A stretch of DNA of 64,000 bases from Varroa destructor (lineage: Eukaryota; Arthropoda; Arachnida; Mesostigmata; Varroidae): contig NW_019211454.1 of assembly GCF_002443255.2 (NCBI RefSeq), forward strand, positions 24,256,782 through 24,320,781, written 5' to 3'. Positions 46,776 to 60,677 of this stretch are shown one piece after another (position 1 is the stretch's first letter; every line of letters begins with the position of its first letter). The translations under genes and the position numbers were made by a program. The notes under the pieces are model-generated. The model was not told the DNA's origin and searched no databases. It saw only the letters and a list, made by a program, of their open reading frames with translations.

Positions 46776-49700
46776 CGTCGTTGTCAATCACGTGCTGGCC
46801 ATGCATGTAGATACGTTCAAGCCGCGGTCGGCCCAGTGCCACATATGCGTACATCCGTAGTAGTAGTTTTACGAGCTACTGTTTTCGCTTCCAATAAAAC
46901 CAGGTGAGCAAGCGCAACTTTACGATGGTCTGACATTCAGAGCAGAAGAAATGACAAAATAGTAAAACTTCAGATAGATATGTGGAGATCAACCCTTTGT
47001 AGCTGGTGTAAGCCTGACAAATAAGCCCCAAAATCCCTCTCGTGTTTCGAATCAAACTTGCATATGCAAGCAAGCATAACCTATCCATTCTCCAACGAGA
47101 AACGATATGATACTCGTCTTGCCTCTCAATACGTGTTCCAATAAGTGGCTGGAACCTATCGCCTGTTCCCTTCCTCTACGATCTCCAACTATATATGTAT
47201 ATAAATTCAACATCCTGGAAGCATTGCGAGCTAGCTACTGCGTCACAGTTGCTCATTATATTCCGTGTCTCCCCTCGTTTAGCTATTGCACATCATGTCG
47301 TTATTGTCACGGCGAGTCACGCACGCTCGTCTTAGCTTTTTTTGTTTTTAGTCTCGTTTAAATAAACGCTTGTTATTGCACGCGGTTTGGACGTGTTGTG
47401 CGCTTCCACTGCAGAAACGGTATGACGCTGGGGGTAGCGCACGAGGGCTCATCGCTGTCTTTGTAATCTCACAGTGTGGGGTAAGATTTTTATTAGGTCA
47501 AAAGGAGGAAAAGTAGCGCATGCATCTCATTGTCAAGCCTAGCGTACACCCACCACTAGGACTACCGCAGTGATTTCTAACTGATGGAGCATACTTTCTC
47601 TACATTTCAACCGGTGTTTCACTATCAGCCATATCTTCCTTATAACATTATACGATCTGCAATGAAAATTGTTAGTGTGTGATGGGTTGCGCTGCAACGC
47701 TTCATACGCGCTCTTTAGAATGACAATGATGTAAATGTAAAAGTATTTTTATAAATATTAGATTAAGTGCCTAGTTAAGTGATCAAGGTTGCCTAAAATT
47801 GCCGCCTTGCATATCAGAGGTTATCCTTACAAAGAGTTAGCTGGCATAAGTCTAGATAAAAGATTGAGTGGAAGGTTTCATTGATAGAAACATATAACAA
47901 GAGAACGTTCGAAATAAGATCGTGAAAAGCACTCACAACTGCAGTCATCACTTTAGATAATTTATAAAGGGTTTAGCATCTATTTTCTGCGAACTGTTTG
48001 TTAGAAGTATAGCTGCAAAGATTATAGTTTGAATTGCAAAACACTGTGTTGGTTTTTATCTTACTGGTGGATATTTATAAAATGACTCAGTAAGCATTTG
48101 TGTAATATGGTTGACTTAAATACCCCTACATATATTTTTCGTATAATTTTTCATCTACTTAGATTTTTTTTGACGCCATTATGAATTTTAGTTTCTGCAA
48201 CATTACGCTACTTTGATCATTTGTTATTAAAAAAAAACGCGCATTCACTAAAGAACAGAGTCTGTTATTTTCATCAGCAACTCGTCTAAAAAACAAGTTA
48301 GTATTTGAAGAATGCAATATTGGTCGTGGAAGATATACGTTAACGTAAAGTGTGTCCTTCGAACAGAAAAGTTATTATTGATCAAAAACCTTAAGAGGAC
48401 CGTTTCTGCAAGTCCTATCTTTCAACGCGTCTCCTAGCACAATGTTTTCGAGCGAACCGTTGTTTAGTCTACCTAAGAAAGCCTAGAGTCAACAGGATCG
48501 TACTTATCTATTTCCAGTTATTGATGTCCAATAATAGTAAATATGCAGAAACAGTGAATTTTTAGGCATTTTTAGGTATGAATTTATAAGCTTGTCTGTC
48601 CGAAAAGTTCAATAAAGTATTCATCAATATAGTGAAACACATTGAAATAATAAATTCGGTTATTTTTCGGAGAGGGATTATACTGAAGTTGCGATGTAGT
48701 GTTAGTCCGTTCAGTTTTGCTGGCGGGGACAATACGTTTTTCCTCAGACTCGCTTGGTACTACATCATATGTAACAGCGCCAACAACAGAGATCTTCCTA
48801 CAAAAAGTCAAGCGAATCTCGTCGCCGAATCCATAAAGCCGCCTATATCTAGGTAGTAAGCGATTCTCCCAACATGTGGATGATCTTCAATTAAGACATC
48901 TGCTTCTATGGTCCACTTATAATCCTTGAATGTTTCTCTGTCATTCTCTTCCTAGCTCGAGTTGTATATCGTCTTCTGCGGTCACAAACCCATTCCAGGT
49001 TGCCTTTATTCCTACAAAAAAATTTAATCTACAAGATAGAATTTCACCAGAACACGTTGGTCCTACCCTGACAGCGACGGTTGTGCTTCTGTTAACCTGA
49101 CAAGTGACATATGTTTGGTACGTCGTGTCTACTGACGATACATCACCGAGCATGCTAGGGCCCACAGACCACGGACGTAAGATACGTGCTCACGCGGCTA
49201 CGCCCGTCTTCCCGGGCACGTTGTAAAGAAATGTTCGATTAGATACACAATTGTGTGCAAGTAAAGAAAAGACAGAATCGGCCTCGAATTTCAGGCTATC
49301 ACGTGACACAGGAACAGCAGTGAGCATGTTCGGTTAACAATGCTCATCTAGTCAGCCTTTTGTTTTAGAGTACTGCCGCAGGCAACCCGAAAGGCACCCA
49401 TAGGGAGATCAAGGCATACGTGATCCCTGCAGAGGCTTTTGACTCCGAGTGGAGGAAAAACGTTTATGCATAAATACTGGCAATTTATAACAAAGCCGAA
49501 CTGTTGGATGCTGATGCTACATGCTATAGCATAGGTATTATACCAGCAAAAAAACGTTTGTTTTAGCGAAAGCGGAACCCAACAGTCATGCTCCATAAAC
49601 GATATATTCTTAAAGTAAAACTACTGAATAACCAAAAACGTGCCTCTTCTAGAAATGCTTTCGTATGCTTATTGAGTGTACCGTAAATAATTTTGTAAAA

Positions 49701-51900
49701 ACATTATTATTTCATCCACTCTCATGATGCAGCACGATAAATTTTTACGTCGGATAAATTTTAATTCCCCTGAGATCTCGCTCACGAATGTATAAATACA
49801 ACGCAGCAGAAAAGTTTCTTAACTAAGCATTATGGATTCTAGTTCAAATAACGTAGCTATATTGAGACTCTTCCGTTACTGATAGCCCTTTGATGAAGAC
49901 ATTGGGTATATCTCATAGACGGAAAAAACTTGGCCAATAATTATTCTGGTAGTGACCGATTCTTCTTTTAGAACATCGTTTCTCCTTAAAACTTTCTTTA
50001 TTTAAAACACCATGGATTTGGATGACTTCGAACACGTTCAAAGGTTTCCGTTCAGTTTCTATAGGATAAAACTCTCTTGTCGCAGAAGGTATGGCTATAT
50101 ATGATGAGGTCAGAAATATAAGCAATTGAGGTTATTCAAAGTCAAACGGAGTGTCTGTCGCAGGAAACCACCACAGTCAACAGTATTCACCTGAATCAAA
50201 TGGGGGTACCACTTAACTTCGGCGGTAAAAGACCGCAGTACTTTACATTTAAGTTTATCAAAAAGATGTATTTTTTTTACCATAACCCCAATTTTTCTAA
50301 GCGCCTTGCCTTTGCTATACTCCTAGTCCGTCAAACCAAACATGCAAAAACGACTGGAGCCGTCCTTAAGATGGCACATATGTTACGCGCTTAGTTAGCT
50401 TTCTTGGGCGTAATGTAACGATCAATTCCCAATCCGCATTGGTAAGCGATTATAAAACAGGTGAAGTGTTTGTATACAATTTCAAGGTAAGTCAAATAGG
50501 GTAAGTTAACCTAAACGGATCACTCAATCTTCTATCGCCAATTTTCTAAGTCATCTGAATTGATTATAAGCTCTCTAAATGGGTATTCGGTAGGCAATTT
50601 AAAATCTTTAGAAACTACTTTTCAAGTTGTAAGTAACGATACTATTTGACGATTCTGGTACACCGTGCGCAGACGCCTGTTTTAAAACTATCTCGTACTT
50701 CATCAGTTGTTTATTTGTCGTTGACCTCCGACTTATCTAGGATAAACGAGGTCGTGAATAACAACCGAACCCTAATGCTAAGGTGATATGCTTTTTGAAG
50801 TTCACACATATTTAAAAACTGCGAAAGACACCTAAAAGTCACTTACTTCATATTGCGATCTGATCTCTGCCATATTCCGGACATGACTCGATGGAAACAT
50901 TAATCGATGAATTGCCAGAGATATAGAAGTGACAGTTGAACATATTGGGCATACACAGTGGAGCATGCAATTTCTGTTTGTTTGTTTGTTTCAAATCACA
51001 GATTATACATACACGTAATAAGGCAATTATAACGTTATATGAAAGTTTATCGAATCAAAGTGACCAGAATCGCTTCTTAACATATTCAACATAAGCTCTG
51101 CTATACAATAATAATTTCGCACCTGTCGAGCTTATTTTGGTCTTAAGAATTACTGAAGCATGCAAATGCGTCCTTAGTAGGCTCATTTTGGACAGTATGC
51201 CATAGAGAGCCTGGTCGGGTAGATTGCCTCGTATTAGAGTTCGAGAGGCAAAAAAATATTTTTATCAACGACAACTTCTTCTAGCTTTTACAGTCCACTA
51301 TAAATACATTGTAAAGCTCACACTTTAAATGAAACTAAAGCCTTATAGAAATGTGTTGCTAATTAATATTAACCTCATTGAATTAATATAATCAATCAAA
51401 TAGCGAGCTTGTGGAAAAAGGAATATAGATTTGTAAAAAAAATTCAGGTGAAAAATGTAGTGCCAAAATAATGCAGGATAATTGTTAAATGATAAAGGGA
51501 ATATCAATAAAATGTTCTTAATGAATCACATTCATTTGCTATTGAGGGGATAGTTTCGATCGTAACAGCAAAAAGCTGATATGGCAGTCTCTTCGCTGAG
51601 TTAAACAAGGCTTGATTACAACTGGAGTTTCTATTAGGAATCGTTTTCATTAAAAAGGAATAATGCTTAAATCATTTGGCCGTTACCATTATCGTTGAAG
51701 TAATTATCGTATCGTTATTAGCATAACTTCATTCAGAAGCGGCACTAGCTCCCTCTGTGGCACAACAGCGAAACATGAACTATCAATCGATGGCGAATCC
51801 TCACTAGTTGCCGGAAGCTCCGGATGGTGGCGCCACCTGAACTAAAATGCACTGCTTAAACAAAAACCTGTACTGCAATGAACACAGCTTGCTGTGTCTT
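46776..51900. other. AT-rich non-coding DNA
   Basis: About 5 kb without a supportable gene. It has a TTTG repeat at 50975-50991 and an unassigned minus-strand frame at 48941-49165 with a protein-like composition. A consensus donor AAG|GTAAGT near 50486 has no matching open exon upstream that I could find. Confidence 0.5.
50975..50991. repeat. TTTG tetranucleotide repeat
   Basis: Four TTTG units followed by TTTC. Confidence 0.85.
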
Positions 51901-53400
51901 TGAGCATTTGTCCGAGCTGCTTCATAAGCGTTATGTAGCTCTGAAAACAACTGAGGAGTCTGGATACTCTACCATAACTAGATGCCCATTCCTTAAGACT
52001 TAGACTTTCTTTTTTCCAGAGCGCATCGTTGTGCCTGTGTGTGGCAATTGCAGCTGTCGGTGACAGCGCTTTTTTCGTCTTTCGGAGACTTCCACCCCTA
52101 CTGGGCGAATTGCGCAAGGCCACAGAAGTTCGGACGCTATCGCTGCACGCAGAAGCCTGGTTGGACGGCTGCCAAAGATGGCGAGACCGCATAAAGAATG
52201 TCCGCGATGGTCGTTGTCCTCGACAAGTTAATAAAGATAATGTTAATCAGGGCGAACTATAGCTCTGTCTATGTCTCATCCGGTAGGGGCAGGAGAGCTT
52301 ATGGAAAAATAGACGCGCGAACCCGGCTGTTGTGTAGAGGGGAACTCGGCAGCTTCCTGGAACCGCAGACCACCTTGACTCGACGACTGCCGGGTGCCAG
52401 CGCAGGCTTGCTTCGGTACTGCAACTAATACTACGATGACTAACACTAGCTTCTGCCTCGGCGGAGATTGCAGTCGACCGGCCGAAGGCTATCCATCAGG
52501 GAATATTAAGAGAAGGATGGTGGCTTCTAGTAACAGTTGCTGGTGAGAGCTTTGCCGGCGGCCTGGCCGGGTGAAATCGGCCACTGCTACGAGTATCGCA
52601 GCTATCACCGAAGCTGCCACCGCTGCCATCGAGAACGTCGCACTACAAAGGAGACGGCCGCCACGATGCGCAAGCCACGGAAGACAAGAACATCGACGAA
52701 AAGAAAGTAGATAAGGTAGCAGAAAGCAAAAGACAGAAAAAGATGAGGAGGAGTCCTGTTTGTTCCTTTTTTCTTTTTTTTTGGTTTCAACCTCTCCCGC
52801 CCAGTCGAGTTACTCTTGTGGCTTTTTTGTCCTGCTCTTTCCTGTCCATCCTGCACAAGGCGGTCTCTTAACCTGTGTGCTTGTACATGTGTATATACTA
52901 TTTTTCTTTTACGGCGGGAGATACAGGCAGCGCCGGGGGCAAAGAGAGCTTCAGTCCCGATTGCGGAAAGTATTCTTGCGTGCTTTTATCACAGCAAGAT
53001 GATACCCTCTGTGGCCTGGCTTTACCCCTATTTCCGTCCCCATGTTTTATCTCCTTTTAGGAATGACCTTTGTTGGCGTACGCACGCGTCTAAAAAGATG
53101 ATTCTGTAAAATATATCGACAGCACGTCTGTATATACGATCTTTGGTTCGTCGCTTGTTTACACTTGCTTTTAATTATTCTGCATTTTGCCGTGAATCCC
53201 ACGTAGTTACTCTGTTATACGAGCGGCGTGCCAGAAACTGACGACAGGATTGAGAATCTGTCATCAGCATTTCCTCTCATCCTCTTGCGGCGACAGTTGT
53301 CGTTCAGTTTCAATCGACACTTCAAGGCGAAAAACTCAGTAGGGTTGACCCGCGTCGCATATGAAACGAATCCTGCTTAATGCTATCTATGTGCATAATC
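51901..53400. other. GC-richer block, possibly regulatory or untranslated
   Basis: Overlapping frames on both strands at 51842-52192 (minus) and 52029-52262 (plus), both of protein-like composition but unassigned. Contains a YY1-like AAAGATGGCG at 52174-52183 and long pyrimidine tracts at 52760-52830. No gene can be proved. Confidence 0.35.
52174..52183 (+). promoter_or_regulatory. YY1/Pho-like motif
   Basis: AAAGATGGCG in a GC-rich block. Confidence 0.15.
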
Positions 53401-56400
53401 AATCTTCACCTAACCCAGCCTAAGCTAGGTGAACATAGAAAGTCCCGAATAGTATTATACATTTATCAGTACTGGCAACTGCGTGACCGGTGATCAAATT
53501 GCATTAGTTATTGCTGGTACGCATGGATACTTCTACACGAAACAATTTTCTAAACGAACGAATCAACCCTTGCCGTGTCGTATTGAATTATAACTTAAAC
53601 ACTGATATACTTTTGTACAAATCGGAGAAAATACTCCTCAGGTAAATGTGTACCGAAATGGTTAGCATAAGGCACATATACGGACGCACGATAGAGTTGG
53701 AAACCATATCTATTCAATCCATGCTACACATGCGTATTCATTGGGGCCACACATTTGACGAGGTATAAATTATGCTCTGAAAAATATATGAACCACAAGT
53801 ATCACATATAGGACAATGATATGTTTCAAGATTATTCTTATTAGTTCGAAAATATATGGGGATTTTTTAATTGAAATTTACGTTTGTTTGATTTATTTCC
53901 GTAATTGCTGTATTGCAGCAGGCTATTTGTGTGTCGTCCGTGTAAACCTAAAGCCTATTGAATAAGAAGTTTGCGGTTTTCATTTCATAATGTTATCAGG
54001 TCTATGTAGGAAGATATTTAGGCAAACATAATATCCTACAATGACAACCGCGCGACAGGAACCTAGTTAAGAAACAGGGGGATATACGTACGGTTTACGA
54101 TAAGAATGTATTTAATGAAAATGTCATCCTCGAAAACATAAGTTCCGGTTTGTGTCTCACTGTTTGAGAAAGCTACGCTTTATAAAGTCGAAAAGAGGTC
54201 ATAATAAGATTCAACGATTGACGCTGTAGGAGCTCAAGTGAAATTTAATTTCATGACAGTAAATTAAACTATTTACTAATGATGGGCCTTTAGGTAAGTA
54301 TAAGGCTCACAACCGTAAACGTACCAGTTGATTTGAATAATGAATTACCAGTTTTGTAATTAGTATGTACATCAATAAGATCGTTACTCTCATAATTTAA
54401 TAGAATGTGTGGCGGATTGGTACACCTGTCTAAAAAAAGGCAAGAGTACGATTGGGGTGGGGGGTGGGGGGGAGTTGTGCGACTATGAAAATCTGGGTAA
54501 CTTTGCCAGGAAAGTCAATATCGCGCGGGTATCAACAGAACTCGCGGCTGCATGCGATGGCTGTGGCGGCCGTCGCGCCGTTCTGGGTCTCGCTGTCGTA
54601 CGCTTGACAACTGAAGTTCCAGGCGTCCCTTTAGTGTCGCGAACAGAAGCCTAAATTGAAGTGAAATCTCTTTTTCTAATAAAATCTCTTGAATTTTCTT
54701 CTCTACTTCTACCACTTTATTATCACGCTATCATTCCGTTATACTTTGCAGTACACAAAACCAGTATAGTTGTATCACCGATTTCCAATAACTTCGGCAA
54801 TCACACGTTCTACTCTTACGCATACAGTATACTCATTTTTGTACAACGTTCGAAGCATGTTTATTATTTAAATCCTGATTCGCGTTTCTGTGCCTAAATC
54901 TGGATTTTTCCCGTATTTTATATTATACATATGCTCTGTTTATTAGGAATTTTACAATAAGATGTATATATAACACTCGAAGGTTATGCAATAGAAAATG
55001 CCCCAGTAACCGATTAAGCTTCCATACAAACCAACGCTAAACTTACCGTCAGTGCTCAATCTAATAGCTTGTAATTTTTTCTTAAAAGGTCATATACCTG
55101 AACGCTATCACATCCCCATCAAATTTTAGATCACTGAAAATATATCTTAAATTATAAAGACTATAATTTTTCTTAGAGATCGAGCACAGTTGGAATAGGT
55201 ATTCGGGTACGAGAGGTGGCCGAAGTGTTGGTAGGTTTATCATGATCTGCACCTTGAATAGCAAAAACGTTTATCGTGTCTGTCTACAGCATCAGTCAAT
55301 AACTGTAGTTAAAACTTGCTAGACATTTTCAGCATAAATAGAGGTCGCCTAGCTATAGAATATATTCTTATTAACTACTACTTGCTGTCACCGATCGGCC
55401 ATACTGACAATTCATCTCAATCCTAACATTAATGACCACGCTTTATACTTTACAAGGTATCTCTGCATAGAATGTATAACCTATATTATACATTTCGTAA
55501 TCAAATCTGTCCGTAAGAAAAATAGCTATCCAATATAAATTTTGATCTTGAACATAATTGAGCTAATATAAGCAAAAAAATGACCAAATGTTGAAATAAA
55601 AGGAATAAATCTATGACGACACTGAGAAAAGCAGGTCTTATTAAAGGTCAATTTTTGACCTGTAGGACATCGAACCAATGGGTACATACTTGCCGGCATT
55701 GTTAACACGAAGCAACGAAGGCGCCGAATTGTTTTGCATATTGGAGGAAGTAAGTTTCTTTACATAAATGTCTATTGGAATCACTTCTTGTCGCGTGGCA
55801 CTTTTTTTGTTTCGTGGCGATGTCCCTGTAGGACGTCAATTCGGTTTACTAGATCTAAGTAGGTAGTAGGCGTTCGCTAGTCTGCAAGGTTGGCAAACAA
55901 GATGGATGGCAAATGTAGCCCTAAAGCCTTAAGAGGCTGCGCTTTGGGAAGAAGAAACGACCTTCCTGCCTCCGCTGGTGCCGCTGCAGGAGAGGAAATA
56001 TCGAGGTGTCATGGTACTACGTATCTATCTATACCTGGGGGCAAACACAAATTGTCCTTGTGCTCAGGTGCTTTGCAAGTAGTGTGTCAGAGGATCTTTC
56101 CCTTACTCGATCCGATAAAGCCGTCTTGCTATGTGGAGATCCTCGATCAGGACTAAAGGTTGGATTACGGCGCAATAAGGAGATGTATGATCTGCCGCTT
56201 ATAACGTAGGTTTATGAACCTCTTGATGGCAATGGGCCATGGAGAGATGGGGTAAAATATGAAGGCGTCCCCGCAAATTTCGCCTGAGGAATTATGACCG
56301 GGTTATCGTATTATACCGTCTCACTGTCGCCTCGCTAGTATTCGCCGCGTCAGCTCAACGTCAGCAGGTGCATGTTCCCTAGATAAGGGTAATTCAGGTT

Positions 56401-58200
56401 CAGACCTGTGGATACCCATGGTAGTTTATAAATCCGTACACTCTTTTCGGAGCAGGTTCCCCACTGTAAGCTTGCATAGGCTTCCTGCATTGGTAGTTTG
56501 AAGACTCACCGCGACTTTGCCGGTGTTGGTGACGGAAGTGTAAATGATCATACCTCAAGCATCACCACCACCGCAGTTACTCACGGTTACTGGAGCTTCA
56601 AATCAGTGTTATCTCTTGGTTCTCATAGTTGCGTTACGTGGTGTCGATGAGATTCACTACATCTGCACGGCCTAGCAAACGTTAAGTCGGTTCTTCGCAT
56701 AATCAATGGTCCTTAGAGCCTGATTATACTGAACAGTGTCACTAAACATAGAGACTCGCCACTGTGTGTGTCGCTCTCTGGAGAAAGAACACACCGTTGC
56801 TGCAATGTGTGTTTGCCACTTTGGCTTGCTAACCTGCCAACTTAATCTTCAGCTGTCGTAAGTCGCCAACGCTCGTCGAAGCAGCCGACGACAACCCGGC
56901 GATCCGTCAACGTCGCGTGTCTCGTTGGAGGTCAACTTTTTCATGCATAAATAACCAGGCACGGGAGGCGAGGCTGTAGTAGAGGGTAAAGAACACAGCG
57001 AGGCAACGAGGTGGCATCAGTGCTTCCGACGTAGATGGCCGACTTATCCGCGTAAGTCCCTCTCACCCGGTCATTGGAATTGCCATGATAGAGATCTGAC
57101 GCTTGCAGAAGCAAGATATCCTTTTCTGCGTCTTCACTTATAGAACCAACTAGAATTATAGACTACGCATGCTACGCATAGAACCCCGGACAGGCCTATC
57201 CCAGCCATTGTGGGACGATTGGCTTCTTCCTTCTTTATCGCCCATACAATATCTGTCGCAGCCGCCCAGTTAGGCTTCAAGTAGCCTTTCGTTATTCGGT
57301 TGTATATCCAGAGTACAACACTTTGATCTTTCTAAGACTATTGTTATAACTACTGCGCTGCTTTTCATATCGGGGCAGACTCTACAGACAACCCTGGTCC
57401 ATACCCGTTGACGGCATCGTGAAAACATTTTCACCTCATGAAAAGGATTACAGACTAAGCCTGATTTGTCATAATTCTACTACATACTATATTCTCCCCA
57501 GGTTTGTGATATTTAAGCTTCCTAAAAAAGGAAAGAGCAGGAGGTCGTCAATCATAAAATCGACTTAACTCTGTATGACATTGCCTAGTTACTTCTATTT
57601 GAAAGTTCTACTGATACTACATCACTACCAGTCTGCTGCTACATCTTCAAGAAATGTTGGTTTGTTAAAGTTAGCTACAAACTTAAATACAGCTGGATCT
57701 GAATAAGGCTTAGATGCCTCTTATGTACGCTACATAGAATTTTGTGTTTGTTTTGTTCGAAACGTGCAGCACCTTGCGTCTTCTATGAGGAATTACAGTG
57801 GAAAATAGATAGGCCTGCTGTAATTTTTTGTTTCTATTGTTCGGAACCATAAATATTTTTCGTATATTGAACAATTTAATTTATTTACTACATTTTCTAC
57901 ACGATATTGCCTTATTACTTATTATTTACACTTATTTTTTCGTTGTTGTTGGTTTAAGGAGGTTCACCTTTGTGCCAGTGTTGCATCCTCGTATTTGGCA
58001 GCCTGACGCAGGTATGATTAGTTAGATACGTTGGCACTCTCCGTACATATAAAATATAGCATCGGTCTGTAATGTAATGTATATATTTACGTATGTGAGG
58101 AACGGGTTGCTTCAAGCGGAAACTAAGCAACACTGGCAAGCTAACAAGATGGGAGAAAAGTCTGACGAGAATTTTTTGAATAAAACAAGTTGAATGAAAT
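53401..58200. other. AT-rich non-coding DNA
   Basis: No supportable gene. Contains an 8-bp hairpin at 53405-53433 (TTCACCTA / TAGGTGAA) and the G-quadruplex motif at 54454-54472. Short frames such as 55890-56156 are not recognisable. Confidence 0.5.
54454..54472 (+). other. G-quadruplex motif
   Basis: G runs of 4, 6 and 7 separated by single T. Splitting the 7-base run gives four G tracts with 1-base loops, a pattern that normally makes very stable quadruplexes. It stands out in an otherwise AT-rich block. Confidence 0.65.
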
Positions 58201-59435
58201 TGCAAGTTTTTGAGAGCGAGTATCCCCAATTTCGTTCCTATGTCGTCCGTTGTACGAATAGCTTAATGTCAATGCAAGCCCGCATGGACTTTGGCACTGT
58301 ACTTACAGAGGTCTGTTATTTGATGACACAATAATGTGCGTATGTATTATGTTTCGATTGGTGAGTGTAACCGTTTGTACAAGCGGCCTCTACATGCGGG
58401 TATGCACCTGCAATAGCGAATCTATGAGCCACAGAAACAAGAGCTTTGCTTTACTTTAGCGGACGATCGGCGAACTCTTCTGCTACTGCGGAACCGTGTT
58501 AGGACTTCCGCAATAGGCTGAGACGCTACCGGTTTTCAAGGAGTTGATACGCTGCGGAGATCGAAGTAAAGCCTTCACTTTCAATTCGAATTCCCCTCAA
58601 GGTGCGGTAAAGCCGGTAGGCTGGCCTTGCCATACGTTATTTTCCAGCAGCTCTACATTCGATCAAATTTCCCTTTTACAGAGTTGTACGTTCGCTTTTG
58701 TATTTCCGCTACAGATGAGTTATAGAGGAACAGCACACTGCCAAATACTATTATTGCTGGCACGAGGACTGCCGAGAGGCTACCATTGATTCACTATACT
58801 CTACATATCTTTTTATTTTGAGAACTGATCGCGAAAGCATCGGAGAACGTGGAGATACTTGCTTGTTTGTAAATTTCAGCCCCCATATGGTGTTTCAAGT
58901 ACGTTTCACACGGGTCCAGTTTTTGGCCATACACAGGTGAAGGTGGCAGACGAGGTAAAATCTACCTACAGAAACGCTACCTGATAGTATTAATGTTGGA
59001 CCAATTAAGTTATTAAGAGCAGTGTTTGTGGTAGGTGTTAAAAACAAGTGTATAGAGTATATTATGGCGGTTTTTTACGTTTCTAGCTTACCAATTCTAG
59101 CAAACGGCGGAGAATAGAACCGAATTCAACCGGTTAATTTTAATTAATTACATGCATAGGCCAAGATAATATCGGTATGCCTTATAACTCACAGAAAACA
59201 AATTGTGTCATCTAGGTTATTCTTACTCTGAATTGATGAAAACTAGGTTATGTCACTTTTAGAAAATTTAGCGAATCTAACGCCAACGTCTTTATGTTTT
59301 TTGATCATATTTGAATTACTCCATATCATTGGATAAATCGCTAACCTTATATTTTCAATTAGCAATGAACCGGCAATGAATAGAATGAACACAAATCAAT
59401 TCAATTCAAGAAAAATTGATTGTATATTATTCTAG

Positions 59436-59695
59436 ATGATGTTCAGTATCGTCTCGGTAATGTTGACGTTACTATGTGTGTCCTTGGAGTGCCAGAGTGG
59501 AGCGAAAAGGAGAACAGAATACAGCTGGGCTAAAATGCTCAAGAAATGTCTAAGCAGCCCGCATACATCTCTCCAGCAACCTATTAGACTGCTAGCTTGC
59601 TTGTTGGCTATTCATTGCCTCCCTCGTTTGCCATTTGCGCCTTCGATGGCATCCCTACGCTATAGTTACTTGCTTGTCCTGAAGCGAGGGCTTCG
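59436..59695 (+). CDS. Candidate first coding exon with signal-peptide-like start
   Basis: ATG at 59436 follows directly on TATTATTCTAG, a possible splice acceptor. The open frame runs to a good donor, CTTCG|GTAAGTC, at 59695/59696; without splicing a TAA would end it at 59699 (87 residues). The N-terminus, MMFSIVSVMLTLLCVSLECQ, has the short hydrophobic core of a signal peptide. A basic KRR follows a few residues later, then a Lys/Cys-containing stretch and another hydrophobic segment. This could be a small secreted or peptide-precursor protein, but no family is recognised, and a pyrimidine-rich strand can mimic hydrophobic segments. Confidence 0.25.
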
Positions 59696-60666
59696 GTAAG
59701 TCTACACGAGCTAAGAAAGCTATTCAACTAGCTCCGGTGGCTCTCATGATGGTCTGATAGCTAAGGATCAGGCCAGTAGACAGGACTCTCCCATCCAGCT
59801 GCTAGTCCGCCACCCCAATGGGGCTCATTTGGCCAATTGAATGTCCAACGGCCGGCCGCTTTTTTTACTCGCTATCGAAGAAACCGCTATACAACCCGTT
59901 CGCTAGTGATGCTGTTGCAGATGCTACTGCTTCTGCTTTTCCAGATGCCGTTGCTATCGACCTTTTCTTCCTTAGGCTTTGCTTCGTCCATGATCGCTGT
60001 TCAGCTTCTTTACATACCACTGTCTCTACATAGTAGCATCCTGCATTTTGCCAATGCGGTATGTAAGTATCACGTGGAAATAGCCATCGATATTCTGGTA
60101 ACATATTGATTTCTTGCATGTATACGTGACATCTATGCATTTGTCGTAGTTGCACCACCAATTCGAACGTTATGATATGTTTGCGAATGTGAATCAACAC
60201 TGCTCTTGAGCTATTAACGCTTGTTCGGCTATAACAATTGAAGCCTTGACCTTTAGCCGCGGATTTAGTATTCGGTCAAAAGATCCGTACTGAGCTGTTC
60301 GTGCACAGTGTCTTGGCTTTTAGCTGTTGTCTTGTAAATAATGGTACCGTGCTATTTCTATGTCTGTCTTTCGTCTAGCTAGCAATCCTCAGATGCCATA
60401 AAATATCGTTTACAGTATGGTCTGTTGCCTACCTTCTTCCTTTTAGTTTTTCAAGACGCTACGCTCGGGATAAAAAGTGGGTTTGCAATTCCTCTTCTCA
60501 TTGAGATGTGCTGTAGCTCTATGCGCTATGCTGTACTTATCTACCTAGCTACTTTTACTAGTGCTATTATTCTCTGCTTTCAGCTTTATTTAGCTTTCTA
60601 CATCTATTTGTCGTTCTTACTATATAAAACCATCTAAGTACCACCATGGTCGCCGTTGCTGTCCTG

Positions 60667-60677
60667 GCCGCCATTTT
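60667..60677 (-). promoter_or_regulatory. YY1/Pho-like motif
   Basis: AAAATGGCGGC on the minus strand, the best match to the YY1/Pho core in the window. Confidence 0.2.

Noticed and set aside
51200..51255. tRNA-like stretch GGTCGGGTAG ... GAGTTCGAGAGGC
   Set aside because: The B box lacks its final conserved CC and no stems form.
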